Assembly (NCBI GenBank): GCA_040757335.1
Contig: JBFLXB010000008.1
Coordinates: forward strand, 47,199 to 111,198
Length of the DNA stretch: 64,000 bases
From: Nitrospirota bacterium
GTDB lineage: Bacteria; Nitrospirota; Nitrospiria; 2-01-FULL-66-17
Direction: 5' to 3'
Shown here: positions 41,900-51,395 of the stretch, piece after piece
How positions within the stretch are numbered: position 1 is the first letter of the stretch
Layout: every line of letters starts with the position of its first letter
Position numbers and translations under genes: made by a program
Notes under the pieces: model-generated
What the model was told of the DNA's origin: nothing
The model's database searches: none
What the model saw: only the letters and a program-made list of their open reading frames with translations

Positions 41900-43360
41900 A
41901 TGTGGATGATGTGTGTGGAATTCATTCGTCGCCAAGGGTCGGTTCACCATGCCGCGACCGAACTGAATCCAGGAATTCAGGGAGCCTTACCGCTTTCGAC
42001 CACGGGGCGTATCGACCGTGTCGGGGCGTGGCTTTCATTGAGTTGCGCGGCCCACTGTATGGTGGCTCCGCTCTTGCTCATAGCGTTCCCGCTCGCGGGG
42101 TTAGGACGATTCGTCAACCATCCCATCGAAGGTGGTTTGTTGGTCGTCTCGGTCGGGCTGGCGGTGGGTAGCCTGTGTTGGGGCTTCCACATTCACCGGA
42201 GGGGGCGGGTCTTATTTGTGCTCGGCTCTGCGCTCGGAATGATTGCCACGGGACGGTTCTGGGCTGAAGAATCTCACGAAACGATCTTGGTCACGGCTGG
42301 GGCGGTGACACTCGCCGCCGGCCACCTGCTCAATCGCCATCTGTGCAAGGCCTGCGTGCCCTGCCATCACGGCGAGGCGGAAGTCGAGTCCCACCGATCT
42401 CAACCGGCCGTCGCCCACCATCGCTCCACTCCGCCCAACCGCGCATCCTTCCTTGGGTTGCTCTGCCTTGTGGCCTCGGTTGGATTCGCGCCCGTTGCAG
42501 CGTCTGCGGCCCCAATCCCAGTGGTGGCGACCATTCCGGTGTTGGCCGACTTCGTGCGTGCGGTCGGCGGCGACCAAGTGCAGGTCAGGAGCCTGATCAC
42601 TGGCTTGGAAAGCGAGCACACCTACACGCCGAAGCCCAGCGACCTTGAAGCGGTGCACCAGGCGGCAATGCTCGTCAAAGTCGGCCTCGGACTCGAGGTG
42701 TGGGTCAACGGCATGATCAAAAACGTGGATAATCCGTCGCTGCTCGTGGTCGAAACCTCACGTGGCATGGACATCATCCCGGGCGGAGATTCGCATGCGC
42801 ACGTTGGAGAGGGTCACCGTGATTCGCCCGAGACGGAAGAAGCACACAGGGAGGGGAATCCCCATGTCTGGTTGGATCCCGACAACGCGAAGATCATGAT
42901 CCGTTACATTTCGGAAGGCCTCATCCACGTCGACCCGGCGCGACGCGCGATTTACCTGGCCAACCAAGTCGCGTATCTGAAGCAACTCGACGACCTCCAG
43001 CGATCGATTGCGGAGGGGTTTGCGTCGGTCTCCAACCGAAAGATCATCACCCATCACCCGGCATGGCCGTATTTCGCGCGGCGGTTCGGCCTCGATATTC
43101 GGGGCGATATCTACACCCAAATCGGCAGCGAGCCATCGGCCAAACGTATTGCGGGCCTGGTCCGGACGGTCAATGCCGAGCACATTAAGGTCATCGTTTC
43201 AGAGCCGCAGCTCTCCCCGAAAATCCCCGATGCCATCGCTCAGGAAACGGGGGCCAAAGTGGTCGTGCTGACCCCGCTTCCGGGGGCGCTATCGGACACG
43301 GGGGATTATCTTTCGATGATGCGCTACAACGCGCGGACGCTGATCGAGGCGTTGAGATGA
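41900..43360 (+). CDS. Fusion of MerC-like membrane domain and ZnuA-like metal-binding protein
   Basis: The protein has 486 residues. Residues about 35-160 form a MerC-type four-helix domain, with the cysteine site in GAWLSLSCAAHCMVAPLLLIAFPL and a terminal HLCKACVPCHHG. After a linker, another hydrophobic segment (LGLLCLVASVGFAPVAASAAP) resembling a signal peptide leads into a complete cluster A-1 solute-binding protein. That protein includes VVATIPVLADFVRAVGGDQVQVRSLITGLESEHTYTPKPSDLEAVHQA, the His-rich loop HAHVGEGH and NPHVWLDPDNAK, and ITHHPAWPYFARRFGL. Histidines match ZnuA/TroA metal ligands. No ABC permease or ATPase follows. The ATG at 41900 has AAGGGAGA upstream. Confidence 0.85.
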   Translation: MWMMCVEFIRRQGSVHHAATELNPGIQGALPLSTTGRIDRVGAWLSLSCAAHCMVAPLLLIAFPLAGLGRFVNHPIEGGLLVVSVGLAVGSLCWGFHIHRRGRVLFVLGSALGMIATGRFWAEESHETILVTAGAVTLAAGHLLNRHLCKACVPCHHGEAEVESHRSQPAVAHHRSTPPNRASFLGLLCLVASVGFAPVAASAAPIPVVATIPVLADFVRAVGGDQVQVRSLITGLESEHTYTPKPSDLEAVHQAAMLVKVGLGLEVWVNGMIKNVDNPSLLVVETSRGMDIIPGGDSHAHVGEGHRDSPETEEAHREGNPHVWLDPDNAKIMIRYISEGLIHVDPARRAIYLANQVAYLKQLDDLQRSIAEGFASVSNRKIITHHPAWPYFARRFGLDIRGDIYTQIGSEPSAKRIAGLVRTVNAEHIKVIVSEPQLSPKIPDAIAQETGAKVVVLTPLPGALSDTGDYLSMMRYNARTLIEALR

Positions 43361-43677
43361 TTCCACCTGGCACGCGATTCAGTTGTCGAAGGCCAGGGGT
43401 TGCGACGACCCGAGCATACTGGTTGTCATGGCGGGCAAGCGCCGGGAGGCAAGCCAGACCACGCCTTGTTTTGGCGAGCCAAACGCTCGAGACGGAATGG
43501 GGCCCTGGGACAAAGCGTGTCCTCATCGCGGACATCGTTTGTGGCATGTCGTGTCCGCTGTTCTCAATGTCCTCTTCTCAGCGCGCGTTACAGGGCCTAT
43601 AATGGGCGCCTTTGAGGCACTGGCCTTGCATTGGAAGTTGCTCGGTGGGGGTGACCATCATGCGAGGAGGCTCCAAT
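43361..43677. other. Intergenic region
   Basis: No supported gene was found in this 317-bp stretch. Overlapping short frames look random. It probably holds the promoter of the FadL-like gene, but no clear hexamers were identified. Confidence 0.45.
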
Positions 43678-44919
43678 ATGCGCGCGGGATGCTGGGTTCT
43701 TTCGATGCTATTTGCCGGAGCGGTCTTATTGAGTGGCTCACAGGCTGCCAACGCGTCTGGCTTTTCGATCTACGACTTTGGCGCGGCGGAGCAAGCCAAA
43801 GGGAACGCCGTGGTGGCCCAGGTCGATGCCCCTTCGGCCGTGTTCTATAACCCGGCAGGGCTGGCGGGCCTTGAAGGGACCGATCTCCAGGTGGGAACCA
43901 CTGCTGTCTTTCCCAAGACCGCTTTCCACAGCAATGTCACGGGCCAAGACACGGACGGCGATGCCGGTGCAGCGTTTCCTTCCTATCTGTTCGTGTCGCA
44001 GCGATTGGCTGGTGCCTGGGGGATGGGAATCGGCATCTTTGCCGCCTCAGGGAACAAGGTCGAGTATCCCAAGGACTGGGAGGGTCGTTTTGTCGTGACC
44101 TCCGCGGAGTTGCGCCAAGTGCATCTGGCGCCCTCGGTGGCGTACCGCGTCTCGCCGCAGGTGTCGGTTGGAGCCGGCGTGGTCCTCACGCGAGCCGACT
44201 TCCAGCAAGCCAGTCAAATCGACTTGTCGCTGTTCAGCCTTCCCGAAGGGACTGCCGATCTGGAGGGTGACGGCTACGGGGTGGGCGCGAACGTGGGCAT
44301 GCAGGCCCGGTTCGGCGCCACTGCGGTCGGCGCGGTCTACAAGAGCGCATCCAGCATTTCCTTTGACGGGAACGCCAGATTTCAGGTTCCCGCGCCCGCG
44401 GCGTCGTTATTTCCCAGCGGCGGGATGGAAACCTCGCTCAAGTTTCCCCAGATGGTCATTGTGGGAGTAGCGAACCGGGCGATTCCGAGGCTGACCCTAG
44501 AGGGCGACGTGCAATGGAGCAACTGGAACACGTTGGACAGCCAGGCCATCCGGTTCGATACCAACACGCTCACGGTCCAGGACACCAGCGTGCCCCTCGA
44601 TTGGCAGGACACGTGGACGTTTCGTATCGGCGGTCAGTACGACGTGAGCGACACGGTGGCCTTCCGAGCCGGATACAGTTTTGATCCAAGCGCCGTTCCC
44701 GATTCGACATTGAGTCCCGTGTTTCCGGAACCGGACAAACAGCAGATCACCGTGGGGCTGGGAATCACCCGAGGATCGTGGACCATTGACCTCCTGTACG
44801 GAGTCCTCATCACCGAGAGCCGGCAAGCGAACAACTCGCTGACCGGTCTTCCAATCCACAACGGGACCTACGACAGCTCAACGCAGGCCGTCGGACTTTC
44901 CGTGCGCGGCCGGTTCTGA
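43678..44919 (+). CDS. FadL/OmpP1-family outer-membrane transporter
   Basis: The 413-residue protein has a signal peptide (VLSMLFAGAVLLSGSQAANA). The FadL hallmark follows at the mature N terminus: SGFSIYDFGAAEQAKGNAVVAQVDAPSAVFYNPAGLAGLEG, including the NPA motif of the hatch. Many amphipathic beta strands follow, ending in RGRF with a terminal aromatic. FadL-type channels import hydrophobic compounds across the outer membrane. GCGAGGAGG precedes the ATG at 43678. Its substrate is unknown and the neighbours do not settle it. Confidence 0.9.
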   Translation: MRAGCWVLSMLFAGAVLLSGSQAANASGFSIYDFGAAEQAKGNAVVAQVDAPSAVFYNPAGLAGLEGTDLQVGTTAVFPKTAFHSNVTGQDTDGDAGAAFPSYLFVSQRLAGAWGMGIGIFAASGNKVEYPKDWEGRFVVTSAELRQVHLAPSVAYRVSPQVSVGAGVVLTRADFQQASQIDLSLFSLPEGTADLEGDGYGVGANVGMQARFGATAVGAVYKSASSISFDGNARFQVPAPAASLFPSGGMETSLKFPQMVIVGVANRAIPRLTLEGDVQWSNWNTLDSQAIRFDTNTLTVQDTSVPLDWQDTWTFRIGGQYDVSDTVAFRAGYSFDPSAVPDSTLSPVFPEPDKQQITVGLGITRGSWTIDLLYGVLITESRQANNSLTGLPIHNGTYDSSTQAVGLSVRGRF

Positions 44920-45064
44920 CCTTGTGGAAATCCGCGGCCTTGTGCTAGATTCGCGGCACGTCGGCATCCGCGGAGACTTTCTTGCCGCCTTCGCTGCGCT
45001 TCCCATGCCGATCCCGGCCCGGAAGGGCCGATCTCACACGCGCTTCGCAAAAGAAGGAACGAAC

Positions 45065-46120
45065 ATGCGCGTCGGGATGATCCCCGAAAATCCGCTTGAA
45101 TGGCTGCTGACCCGAGCCAATGCGTTGCCGTTTCCTGTCGCCGACACGTTCGTGGCCATCATCCAGGCCCGGGCGATCATGGCAGCGACCCGCCTCGGCG
45201 TGTTCGAGGCGCTCTCCAAAGCGCCGGCCTCGGCCCCGGAGCTTGCCGCCAAATTGTCATGCACGGACAAAGGCATCCAGATTCTGCTCAACGCGTTGGT
45301 GGGCTGCGGCTATGTCGCGGAGAGCGGTGGCCGTTACGACCTGGCGCCACGTGCGCGCAAATGGGTGACGCCCGACGATCCGCGATCCATGAACCGGTTC
45401 ATCGACTTCCAGTACGACCACTGGGAGTGGTGGATGCGTCTCGATGACGCCATTCGCACCGGGGCGACGTTGGACCTGCACGCCGGCATGCTCGATCCGG
45501 CCGGGTGGCGCCGCTACATCTACGGGCTACACGATCTGTCCAAGATGGCCGCGCGGGAACTCGTCCTGCGGTTTCGGTTGCGGCCGAACCAGACCCGATT
45601 GCTCGATATCGGGGGCGGCCATGGCGCGTACCCGGCCGCGTATTGCCGCAAGTATCCGAATCTTCACGCCGTGATGTTCGATCTCCCCCCGGCCTTGGAC
45701 GTGGCGCGCGAGATCGTACAAACCCACTATCGGGACGTGGCGAATCGTATCGAGCTTCGCCCCGGAGACCTGGCCAAGGACGATCTGGGGAGTGGCCATG
45801 ACGTGATTTTCATCTTTAACCTTCTGCACCACTTCGACGGCGCGGAAATTCGCCGCATCGTCCAGAAAGTGGCCGGCGCATTGAATCCCGGCGGTGCGTT
45901 CGTGATCCTCGATCAATTCAAGCGTGAAAAAGGGGCGGGCCCGGAATCCTACGCCGCGGTCCTCACGCAGCTCTTGTTCTTGGTCACCAGCAACGCGGGA
46001 AGCCTGGATCTCGGCGAAGTTCGTGCTTGGTTGGAGGAGTCGGGTTTTTCGAACGTGCGAGCGAAGAACCTGCGAGTCGGTCCCGGAACCTCGTACATCA
46101 CGGCGGTCAAACGCGCGTGA
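45065..46120 (+). CDS. SAM-dependent O-methyltransferase (dimerisation domain plus class I fold)
   Basis: The 351-residue protein has an N-terminal winged-helix dimerisation domain: FVAIIQARAIMAATRLGVFEALSKAPASAPELAAKLSCTDKGIQILLNALVGCGYVAESGGRYDLA. The class I methyltransferase domain has the SAM loop LLDIGGGHGAYPAAYCRKYP near residue 180, VMFDLPPALDVAREI and IFIFNLLHHFDGAE. This is the hydroxyneurosporene/acetylserotonin O-methyltransferase type. The start at 45065 follows AAGAAGGAACGA. The substrate is unknown. It is 18 bp upstream of the sensor kinase. Confidence 0.85.
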   Translation: MRVGMIPENPLEWLLTRANALPFPVADTFVAIIQARAIMAATRLGVFEALSKAPASAPELAAKLSCTDKGIQILLNALVGCGYVAESGGRYDLAPRARKWVTPDDPRSMNRFIDFQYDHWEWWMRLDDAIRTGATLDLHAGMLDPAGWRRYIYGLHDLSKMAARELVLRFRLRPNQTRLLDIGGGHGAYPAAYCRKYPNLHAVMFDLPPALDVAREIVQTHYRDVANRIELRPGDLAKDDLGSGHDVIFIFNLLHHFDGAEIRRIVQKVAGALNPGGAFVILDQFKREKGAGPESYAAVLTQLLFLVTSNAGSLDLGEVRAWLEESGFSNVRAKNLRVGPGTSYITAVKRA

Positions 46121-46138
46121 GAACCCAGAGGCGGGTGT

Positions 46139-49100
46139 ATGACGATCGTGCCCAAGGGCATGCTGATCGTCGGTACTGCCATCGCGACGGCGTCCATCGG
46201 CGTCTTGGTCCTCAAAGATCGCCGGAACGCGCCCAACGTGGTCGGGTTCTTCTTGTGCCAGGCGGCCGCCCTCCAGGCGCTCTTCCTCCTCGGCCGGGAA
46301 TGGCTGCTCGACCAGAACCGCGTTCCACTCCCCTGGAATAACCTCGCCGACGCCAGCGGCGTGTTGTTTTCATTCGCCGCCGTGTCGTTCGCCCTCGCGT
46401 TTCCCCAACCCGTCCCTCGCTTCCGCGCCGCGGTCACCGTGCTGGCCGTGGTCTCCGCGCCCATTGCCGCAGTCGCTCTGGCAGGCGGCAACTTCGCGGA
46501 GCACGCCGTGGTCGACGGGGTCCACGTCTTTACCACCACGCCTTTCTACCGGGTCTACATCGGTTACGTCCTGCTCTGCATGGTGGCGACGTTTGGAGTC
46601 CTGGTTGCCAAATACCGTCAGGAGGGGACTGCGAGCGCGAACGAGACCGCCCGGAAAGCGGTCGGGACGGTCCTGATCGGCTTCTCTGGCGCGATCGCGG
46701 TCGGACTCATTTTCGCATTCATCCTGCCCCTCCTTTTCCACGAGGTTCGATACTTCTATCTGCAAACGCTGGGCTTTCTGATCGCCACGCTCGTCGTCTT
46801 CTATTCGGTTGTGCGGTTCCACGCGTTCGACGTCCAGACCGTGGTGCACAAGACGCTGAGCTGGCTCGCCTTGTCGTCGGTGCCGCTGGCCGTCGCGTTC
46901 TGGGCGGGCTCCTGGCTCAAGCCCCGCATGGCCGAGGCGTCCTCGTCGGACTGGGGACTGGCGATCGGAGGACTCGCCTTCCTGATCGGCCTGTATCTGT
47001 ACGTCGCGCAGCCGTACATCGATCAGCTCTTTGACCGGCGGCAATACAACCTCCGGCGGACCCTGGAGGAGATGATCACGGATCTCGCGGTGCTCCAAGA
47101 ACTCCGTCCCATGGCGGAAGGCATCCTCGCGCGTGTCTGCCGCGTGCTCCCGGTCGAGGGCGCCTGCGCCATGGTGCTCGCCGATTCACGCGACCGGCTG
47201 GCGGTCGTCGCGTCGCAGGGCCGTGGCGTTGAGGACTCGATCGGGCTTCAGGCCGACGCGCTGAAGCGGCTCGAGACTGGAGAGGTGCTGGGGCTCGATC
47301 GTGTCCGAGACGATGCTGTTCAGACGTGGCTGGAGCCATTGAACTTCGCGGTCTGTTTCCCGCTGGTGCAGCACGGCCAGGTCGTCGGAGCCATTGCCTT
47401 GGGGAAGAAGCGGAACCTGCGCCGGTTCTCCCCACGGGAAATCGCGTTTCTGTCGCGAGTGGCTGCGACGGCAACCATCGCGGTCTCCAATTCGCTGCTC
47501 CTGGAACGGGTTCGTGAGCTGGACCGCCTCAAAACGGAATTTCTCTCGGAGATCGCCCACGAGCTTCGCGGGCCGCTCTTCGGCATTTCGAGTATCGCCG
47601 ATGGGCTGGCGGCGGACGACGATCACGCCCTGACCGACGACCACCGCCGGCTGATCGACGTGATCCGCGTGACCGCGGTGGAGATGAAGGAGCTGGTGGA
47701 GCACCTGTTTGACTTGAACAAGCTCGAAATGGGGGTTATGCGGTTCGAGGTTCAGCCGATGGACGTCCCCACGGTGGTGAGCCTGGCGGTCGACCTGGCG
47801 AGGGATTCGGCTCGGGCCAAGGGCCTCGCTCTCGATTTGGCGATCGACGACAGCCTTCCTATGGTACAGGGAGACCGCGCGCGAATCCGGCAGTGCGTGA
47901 CCAATCTGCTCTCGAATGCGATCAAGTACACCGACCGCGGGACCATCCGCGTGTCTTGCCGTCTTCACGGGACCAACGTGCGCGTGGCTGTCGAGGACAC
48001 CGGGCCGGGGATGGGTCCGGAAGAAGTGAAGACGGCGTTTGAACGCTACCGGCGCGGCCGAGAGGTGGCAGCCATCGAGGGGACCGGCCTGGGGTTGGCG
48101 CTGACCAAGGAAATCATCGAGGCCCACGGAGGCAGCGTGGCGGTCGACAGCGCACCAGGGCGGGGAAGCACGTTCTTCTTCGATCTTCCAGTCCAGCAAG
48201 TGACGCCCCAACGCGTGACGGAAGGGTCGCACGGCTGGCCGGGCCGGCCGTTGTTCAGAACTGCGTCCCTCGGGACAGGGCCCCAAGACGGCTCTTCGTG
48301 GACTATGCCGGAGTCCCTACATGGCCGGGGTGAAACGATTCTGGTCGCCGATGATTCTGAAACGGATCGTGAGGCGCTCCGAGCGTCGTTGGCGGGGAAG
48401 GGATACACGGTCTTGACCGCCAGAGACGGCCTGGAGGCGCTAGACCTGGTGCGTTCCCGCAAGCCGGGCTTGGTGGTGACCGACCTGATGATGCCCCGGC
48501 TGTCCGGCGCCGAGCTCTGCCGTCTCCTCAAAGAGGATCCCGATACGGCCTCCGTTCCCGTGATCCTGGTCACGGCCCGCAACAGCCTGGGCGACATGGT
48601 CTTCGGGATCGAGATGGGGGCTGACGACTATGTGGCCAAGCCGTACGACACGCACGAGCTGGCCGTGAGGATTTCCGCGCTACTGCGCATGCGGAGGATC
48701 CGGGAGGACCTCGAGTCGGCGCAGGCCCGCCTGGTCGAGATGGAACTGATCGCGACCTCTGCGGGGACATTGGCGCACGCGGTCAAGAACCCGGTGGTGA
48801 TCATCAGAAACTACGTGAAGTGGCTGCGGGACGCGATTGAGCGTTCGGACAGCCGTGAAACGGGTGACGCGCTGGCGCGGATCGACGCGGCCGCCGCGGC
48901 CATCGCGCGGATCATCGACGGCCTCAAGCGAGCACACCTGGAGCGGCCGAGGAAGACCTGGGTCCACCTGCCGGAACTCCTGGATGGCGCATTCCGTGAA
49001 ATGGCAGAGACAGCGGCCGGCGCGGACGTCCGTGTCGTCCGGGAATATGAAGACGGGCTGCCTCCGGTTGAAGGGGACGCGTCCCAACTCATGATGGCAT

Positions 49101-49462
49101 TCACGAATCTACTGACCAACGCGATCGAGGCGATGCCAAACGGAGGGATGCTGACGCTCAGAGTTTTTACAACGGGCTCCGAAGGCATCCAGATCGAAAT
49201 TCAGGATTCCGGATCGGGGATTCGAAAGGAGTTGCAGGAGCACTTGTTCAAGCCGTTCATCACGACAAAGATCGGCGGCACCGGACTGGGGCTCTGGACC
49301 GCGAGGCGGATCATCGAAGCCCATCACGCCGGACGCCTGGTGATCGATTCTGTTCCAGGAAAAGGCACCGTGGTCCGGGTGTGGATGCCGACGCGAAGCC
49401 CGACAGGCAACGCTGTGCGAGAGGTGGTGAATCATGGAACGAGCCGAGATTCTGATCGTTGA
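46139..49462 (+). CDS. Hybrid sensor histidine kinase with two kinase modules
   Basis: The 1107-residue protein has, in order: an N-terminal membrane domain of about seven to nine helices (residues 5-300); a GAF domain (about 320-455); a HisKA/HATPase_c pair with the H-box in SEIAHELRGPLFGISS (H474) and N/G boxes in CVTNLLSNAIKYTDRG and EDTGPGMGP; a receiver domain with the acceptor in VVTDLMMPRLSGAE (about D782) and YVAKPYD; and a second kinase core with H880 in TLAHAVKNPVVIIRNY and a second HATPase_c (AFTNLLTNAIEAMPNGG, IQDSGSGI). Both catalytic cores look complete. It overlaps the regulator gene, its likely partner. Confidence 0.92.
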   Translation: MTIVPKGMLIVGTAIATASIGVLVLKDRRNAPNVVGFFLCQAAALQALFLLGREWLLDQNRVPLPWNNLADASGVLFSFAAVSFALAFPQPVPRFRAAVTVLAVVSAPIAAVALAGGNFAEHAVVDGVHVFTTTPFYRVYIGYVLLCMVATFGVLVAKYRQEGTASANETARKAVGTVLIGFSGAIAVGLIFAFILPLLFHEVRYFYLQTLGFLIATLVVFYSVVRFHAFDVQTVVHKTLSWLALSSVPLAVAFWAGSWLKPRMAEASSSDWGLAIGGLAFLIGLYLYVAQPYIDQLFDRRQYNLRRTLEEMITDLAVLQELRPMAEGILARVCRVLPVEGACAMVLADSRDRLAVVASQGRGVEDSIGLQADALKRLETGEVLGLDRVRDDAVQTWLEPLNFAVCFPLVQHGQVVGAIALGKKRNLRRFSPREIAFLSRVAATATIAVSNSLLLERVRELDRLKTEFLSEIAHELRGPLFGISSIADGLAADDDHALTDDHRRLIDVIRVTAVEMKELVEHLFDLNKLEMGVMRFEVQPMDVPTVVSLAVDLARDSARAKGLALDLAIDDSLPMVQGDRARIRQCVTNLLSNAIKYTDRGTIRVSCRLHGTNVRVAVEDTGPGMGPEEVKTAFERYRRGREVAAIEGTGLGLALTKEIIEAHGGSVAVDSAPGRGSTFFFDLPVQQVTPQRVTEGSHGWPGRPLFRTASLGTGPQDGSSWTMPESLHGRGETILVADDSETDREALRASLAGKGYTVLTARDGLEALDLVRSRKPGLVVTDLMMPRLSGAELCRLLKEDPDTASVPVILVTARNSLGDMVFGIEMGADDYVAKPYDTHELAVRISALLRMRRIREDLESAQARLVEMELIATSAGTLAHAVKNPVVIIRNYVKWLRDAIERSDSRETGDALARIDAAAAAIARIIDGLKRAHLERPRKTWVHLPELLDGAFREMAETAAGADVRVVREYEDGLPPVEGDASQLMMAFTNLLTNAIEAMPNGGMLTLRVFTTGSEGIQIEIQDSGSGIRKELQEHLFKPFITTKIGGTGLGLWTARRIIEAHHAGRLVIDSVPGKGTVVRVWMPTRSPTGNAVREVVNHGTSRDSDR

Positions 49463-50852
49463 AGACGATCCCAACTACGTCGAACTCTACGGGGCGGTCC
49501 TCAAGTCCGCTGGCTACACGACGGCGGTCGCGTCTGACCCCAAGGAGGCGCTCGCTTCGATCCAGCGGCGCGCGCCTGACTTGGTACTCCTCGATCTAAC
49601 CTTCGAAGGCACGCCGCAGGCGGGATTGGATTTCATCCCAGACGCGCTCCACCGATGGCCGGATCTTCCCATCACCGTGGTGAGCAGCCAGGATCAGAGC
49701 GCGATCATTACCAAAGCCCTGGAGTTGGGCGCGGTGGATTACATCGTGAAGGATCAATCGCTTTACGACCTGCTCGCGTTCCGGGTGAGCCAGACGCTGA
49801 CACGCACGCGTCTGGAGCGCCGGATCAAGATGGACGGCGGGTTCATCTTCGACGCCGGCCGGGTAATCATCGGGCGGTCCCCCGGCATGTTGCACGTCTA
49901 CGACCTCATCGAGCGCGTCGCCCAACACCGGTCCACGGTCCTCATTCTTGGCGAGAGCGGGACCGGGAAGGAACTGGTCGCCCAGGCCATCCACGCGCGC
50001 AAGGGACTGCCCAACGCGCCGTTCGTGTCGATCGACTGCGGCGCGGTTCCCAAGTCCGTCCTGGAACCGGAGTTGTTCGGGGTGAAGGCGAACTACCCCG
50101 GCTTCCACAACAAAGAGCGACTGGTCGGCAAGCTGGAGGCCGCCGGAGACGGGACGCTCTTCCTCGACGAGATCGGCAACATGGAGATGGACCTGCAGGC
50201 ATCCTTATTGCGGGTGCTGGAGGAGCGCCGGTTCACACCGCTAGGGGAGACCACGAGCCTAGCGCTCCGAGCCCAGGTCGTCGCGTCGACCAACGTGAAC
50301 ATCGACGCGGCGATCCGAGCTGGAAAATTTCGCGAGGATCTGTACTACCGCCTCAACGAGGTGCCGATCGTGCTACCACCGCTCCGCGACCGGAAAGAGG
50401 ACATTCCGCTATTGGTGCGACACGTGCTCGCTCAACACGAGGTGCGGTCTGGAGATCGGATCGAGATCGTACCGGAGGCGGTCGAGAAACTGATGGCGTA
50501 TGCCTGGCCGGGAAACGTGAGGGAACTCGTCAAGACTCTACAACGTGCGGGCACATTGTGCCGATCGCGTTATCTCACGCCGAAAGACTTGGATCTCAGC
50601 CCAGCGACTAAGCCTGCAGTTGCTGCCACCGAATTCACACCCATCGACGAGTCGATTCTGTCAATCTCGGTGCGTATGCCGTCGGAGACTGCACCGTTGG
50701 CTGAGTTCACTCGCGTGGCCAGGAGGGCCTATGCGCGGCATGCGATGGCGCAGGCCAAGGGCAATCGGCTCATGGCAGCGGGACTTTTAGGTGTGGATAT
50801 CAGGACGCTGCGGCGGCTTCTGAACGACCATCGAGAGGATGAGGCGTCGTGA
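49434..50852 (+). CDS. NtrC-family response regulator lacking the GAFTGA motif
   Basis: The 472-residue protein has a receiver domain (ILIVEDDPNYVELY, acceptor in LVLLDLTFEG, about D53). An AAA+ domain follows with Walker A GESGTGKELVAQAIH, Walker B GDGTLFLDEIGNME and an arginine-finger region FREDLYYRLNEVPIVLPPLRDRKEDIPLLV. A C-terminal Fis-type helix-turn-helix follows (AQAKGNRLMAAGLLGVDIRTLRRLL). The GAFTGA loop that touches sigma-54 is replaced by ANYPGF within ELFGVKANYPGFHNKERLVGK (about residues 219-224). Activation of sigma-54 promoters is therefore uncertain. The ATG overlaps the kinase gene by 29 bp. Confidence 0.9.
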   Translation: MERAEILIVEDDPNYVELYGAVLKSAGYTTAVASDPKEALASIQRRAPDLVLLDLTFEGTPQAGLDFIPDALHRWPDLPITVVSSQDQSAIITKALELGAVDYIVKDQSLYDLLAFRVSQTLTRTRLERRIKMDGGFIFDAGRVIIGRSPGMLHVYDLIERVAQHRSTVLILGESGTGKELVAQAIHARKGLPNAPFVSIDCGAVPKSVLEPELFGVKANYPGFHNKERLVGKLEAAGDGTLFLDEIGNMEMDLQASLLRVLEERRFTPLGETTSLALRAQVVASTNVNIDAAIRAGKFREDLYYRLNEVPIVLPPLRDRKEDIPLLVRHVLAQHEVRSGDRIEIVPEAVEKLMAYAWPGNVRELVKTLQRAGTLCRSRYLTPKDLDLSPATKPAVAATEFTPIDESILSISVRMPSETAPLAEFTRVARRAYARHAMAQAKGNRLMAAGLLGVDIRTLRRLLNDHREDEAS

Positions 50853-51036
50853 CGGGTGTTGCAGAAATCGTGGAGGGCTTTATGTTCAAATAGCATGTCG
50901 GACCCGGTCGAGCAATCCAGGCCCACGGCTCCAACTGGTTTGAGGGGTCGTTAAAAGATGTCACACGATTGTTACTGAAGAGATTCTATTGATTCTCCAA
51001 GAGGATGTGGGTAACCTGAAATGCAGGTGTAAAATG
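50853..51036. other. Boundary of the accessory region
   Basis: No gene was found. Base composition drops from GC-rich to more AT-rich across this stretch, marking the start of the integron-cassette-bearing region. Confidence 0.5.
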
Positions 51037-51057
51037 AGACGCCCCAATCGGGCGTCT
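51037..51057 (-). terminator. Hairpin at cassette edge, likely terminator for the minus-strand genes
   Basis: There is a perfect 8-bp stem (AGACGCCC at 51037-51044, GGGCGTCT at 51050-51057) with a 5-nt loop. On the minus strand it lies 36 bp after the membrane-protein stop and is followed by CATTTTA, a weak T tract. On the plus strand no T tract follows. Confidence 0.6.
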
Positions 51058-51065
51058 ACTCAAAT

Positions 51066-51072
51066 GTTGGGC
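51066..51072 (+). other. Possible attC right half-site (GTTGGGC)
   Basis: The heptamer GTTGGGC matches the integron R' core consensus GTTRRRY. It stands 1261 bp before a clear attC site in the same orientation. No matching R'' (GCCCAAC) was found at the expected distance upstream, so it may be the remains of an attC or an attI-like junction. Confidence 0.4.
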
Positions 51073-51092
51073 ATCACATTCCTGGTCGGGGG

Positions 51093-51371
51093 CTAGAAAA
51101 TGGAGGTGAAAAAGGGGATGATCACGCGCCAGAGCGTAATACCTGCCAATATAGTTGGCGCGATAACCCCAAAGAACGCCAAGAACCGCTCACGACCACG
51201 GCTGGCACGATACCCGCGCAACCATGTCACGAAGACAAAGATGTTGATCGCGATTTGAATCAGGCCGGACACAACATTCAACCCTACGAAGAAGTCCGTG
51301 AGATTGGCGATAAGGAAGAAGGCGAGCCCAGTCGCTGCTGAAATCGCCATCCACCGTCGATTGTTACGCAT
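51093..51371 (-). CDS. Small membrane protein of unknown function
   Basis: The 92-residue protein has three predicted membrane helices (WMAISAATGLAFFLIANLTDFFVGL, VVSGLIQIAINIFVFVTWLRG, FLAFFGVIAPTILAGITLWRVIIPFF) and no known motif. The start at 51371 is chosen because AAGGAG lies 6 bp upstream on the minus strand, inside a slightly longer open frame that begins at 51386. It is downstream of the VOC gene on the same strand and probably co-transcribed. Confidence 0.7.
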   Translation of the reverse strand: MRNNRRWMAISAATGLAFFLIANLTDFFVGLNVVSGLIQIAINIFVFVTWLRGYRASRGRERFLAFFGVIAPTILAGITLWRVIIPFFTSIF

Positions 51372-51395
51372 AGGAAGCTCCTTCATAAACTCTAT

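Noticed and set aside
43357..43850. Overlapping short open frames between the MerC-ZnuA fusion and the FadL-like gene
   Set aside because: Composition is random, no ribosome-binding sites are seen, and the frames overlap each other and the start of the real gene.
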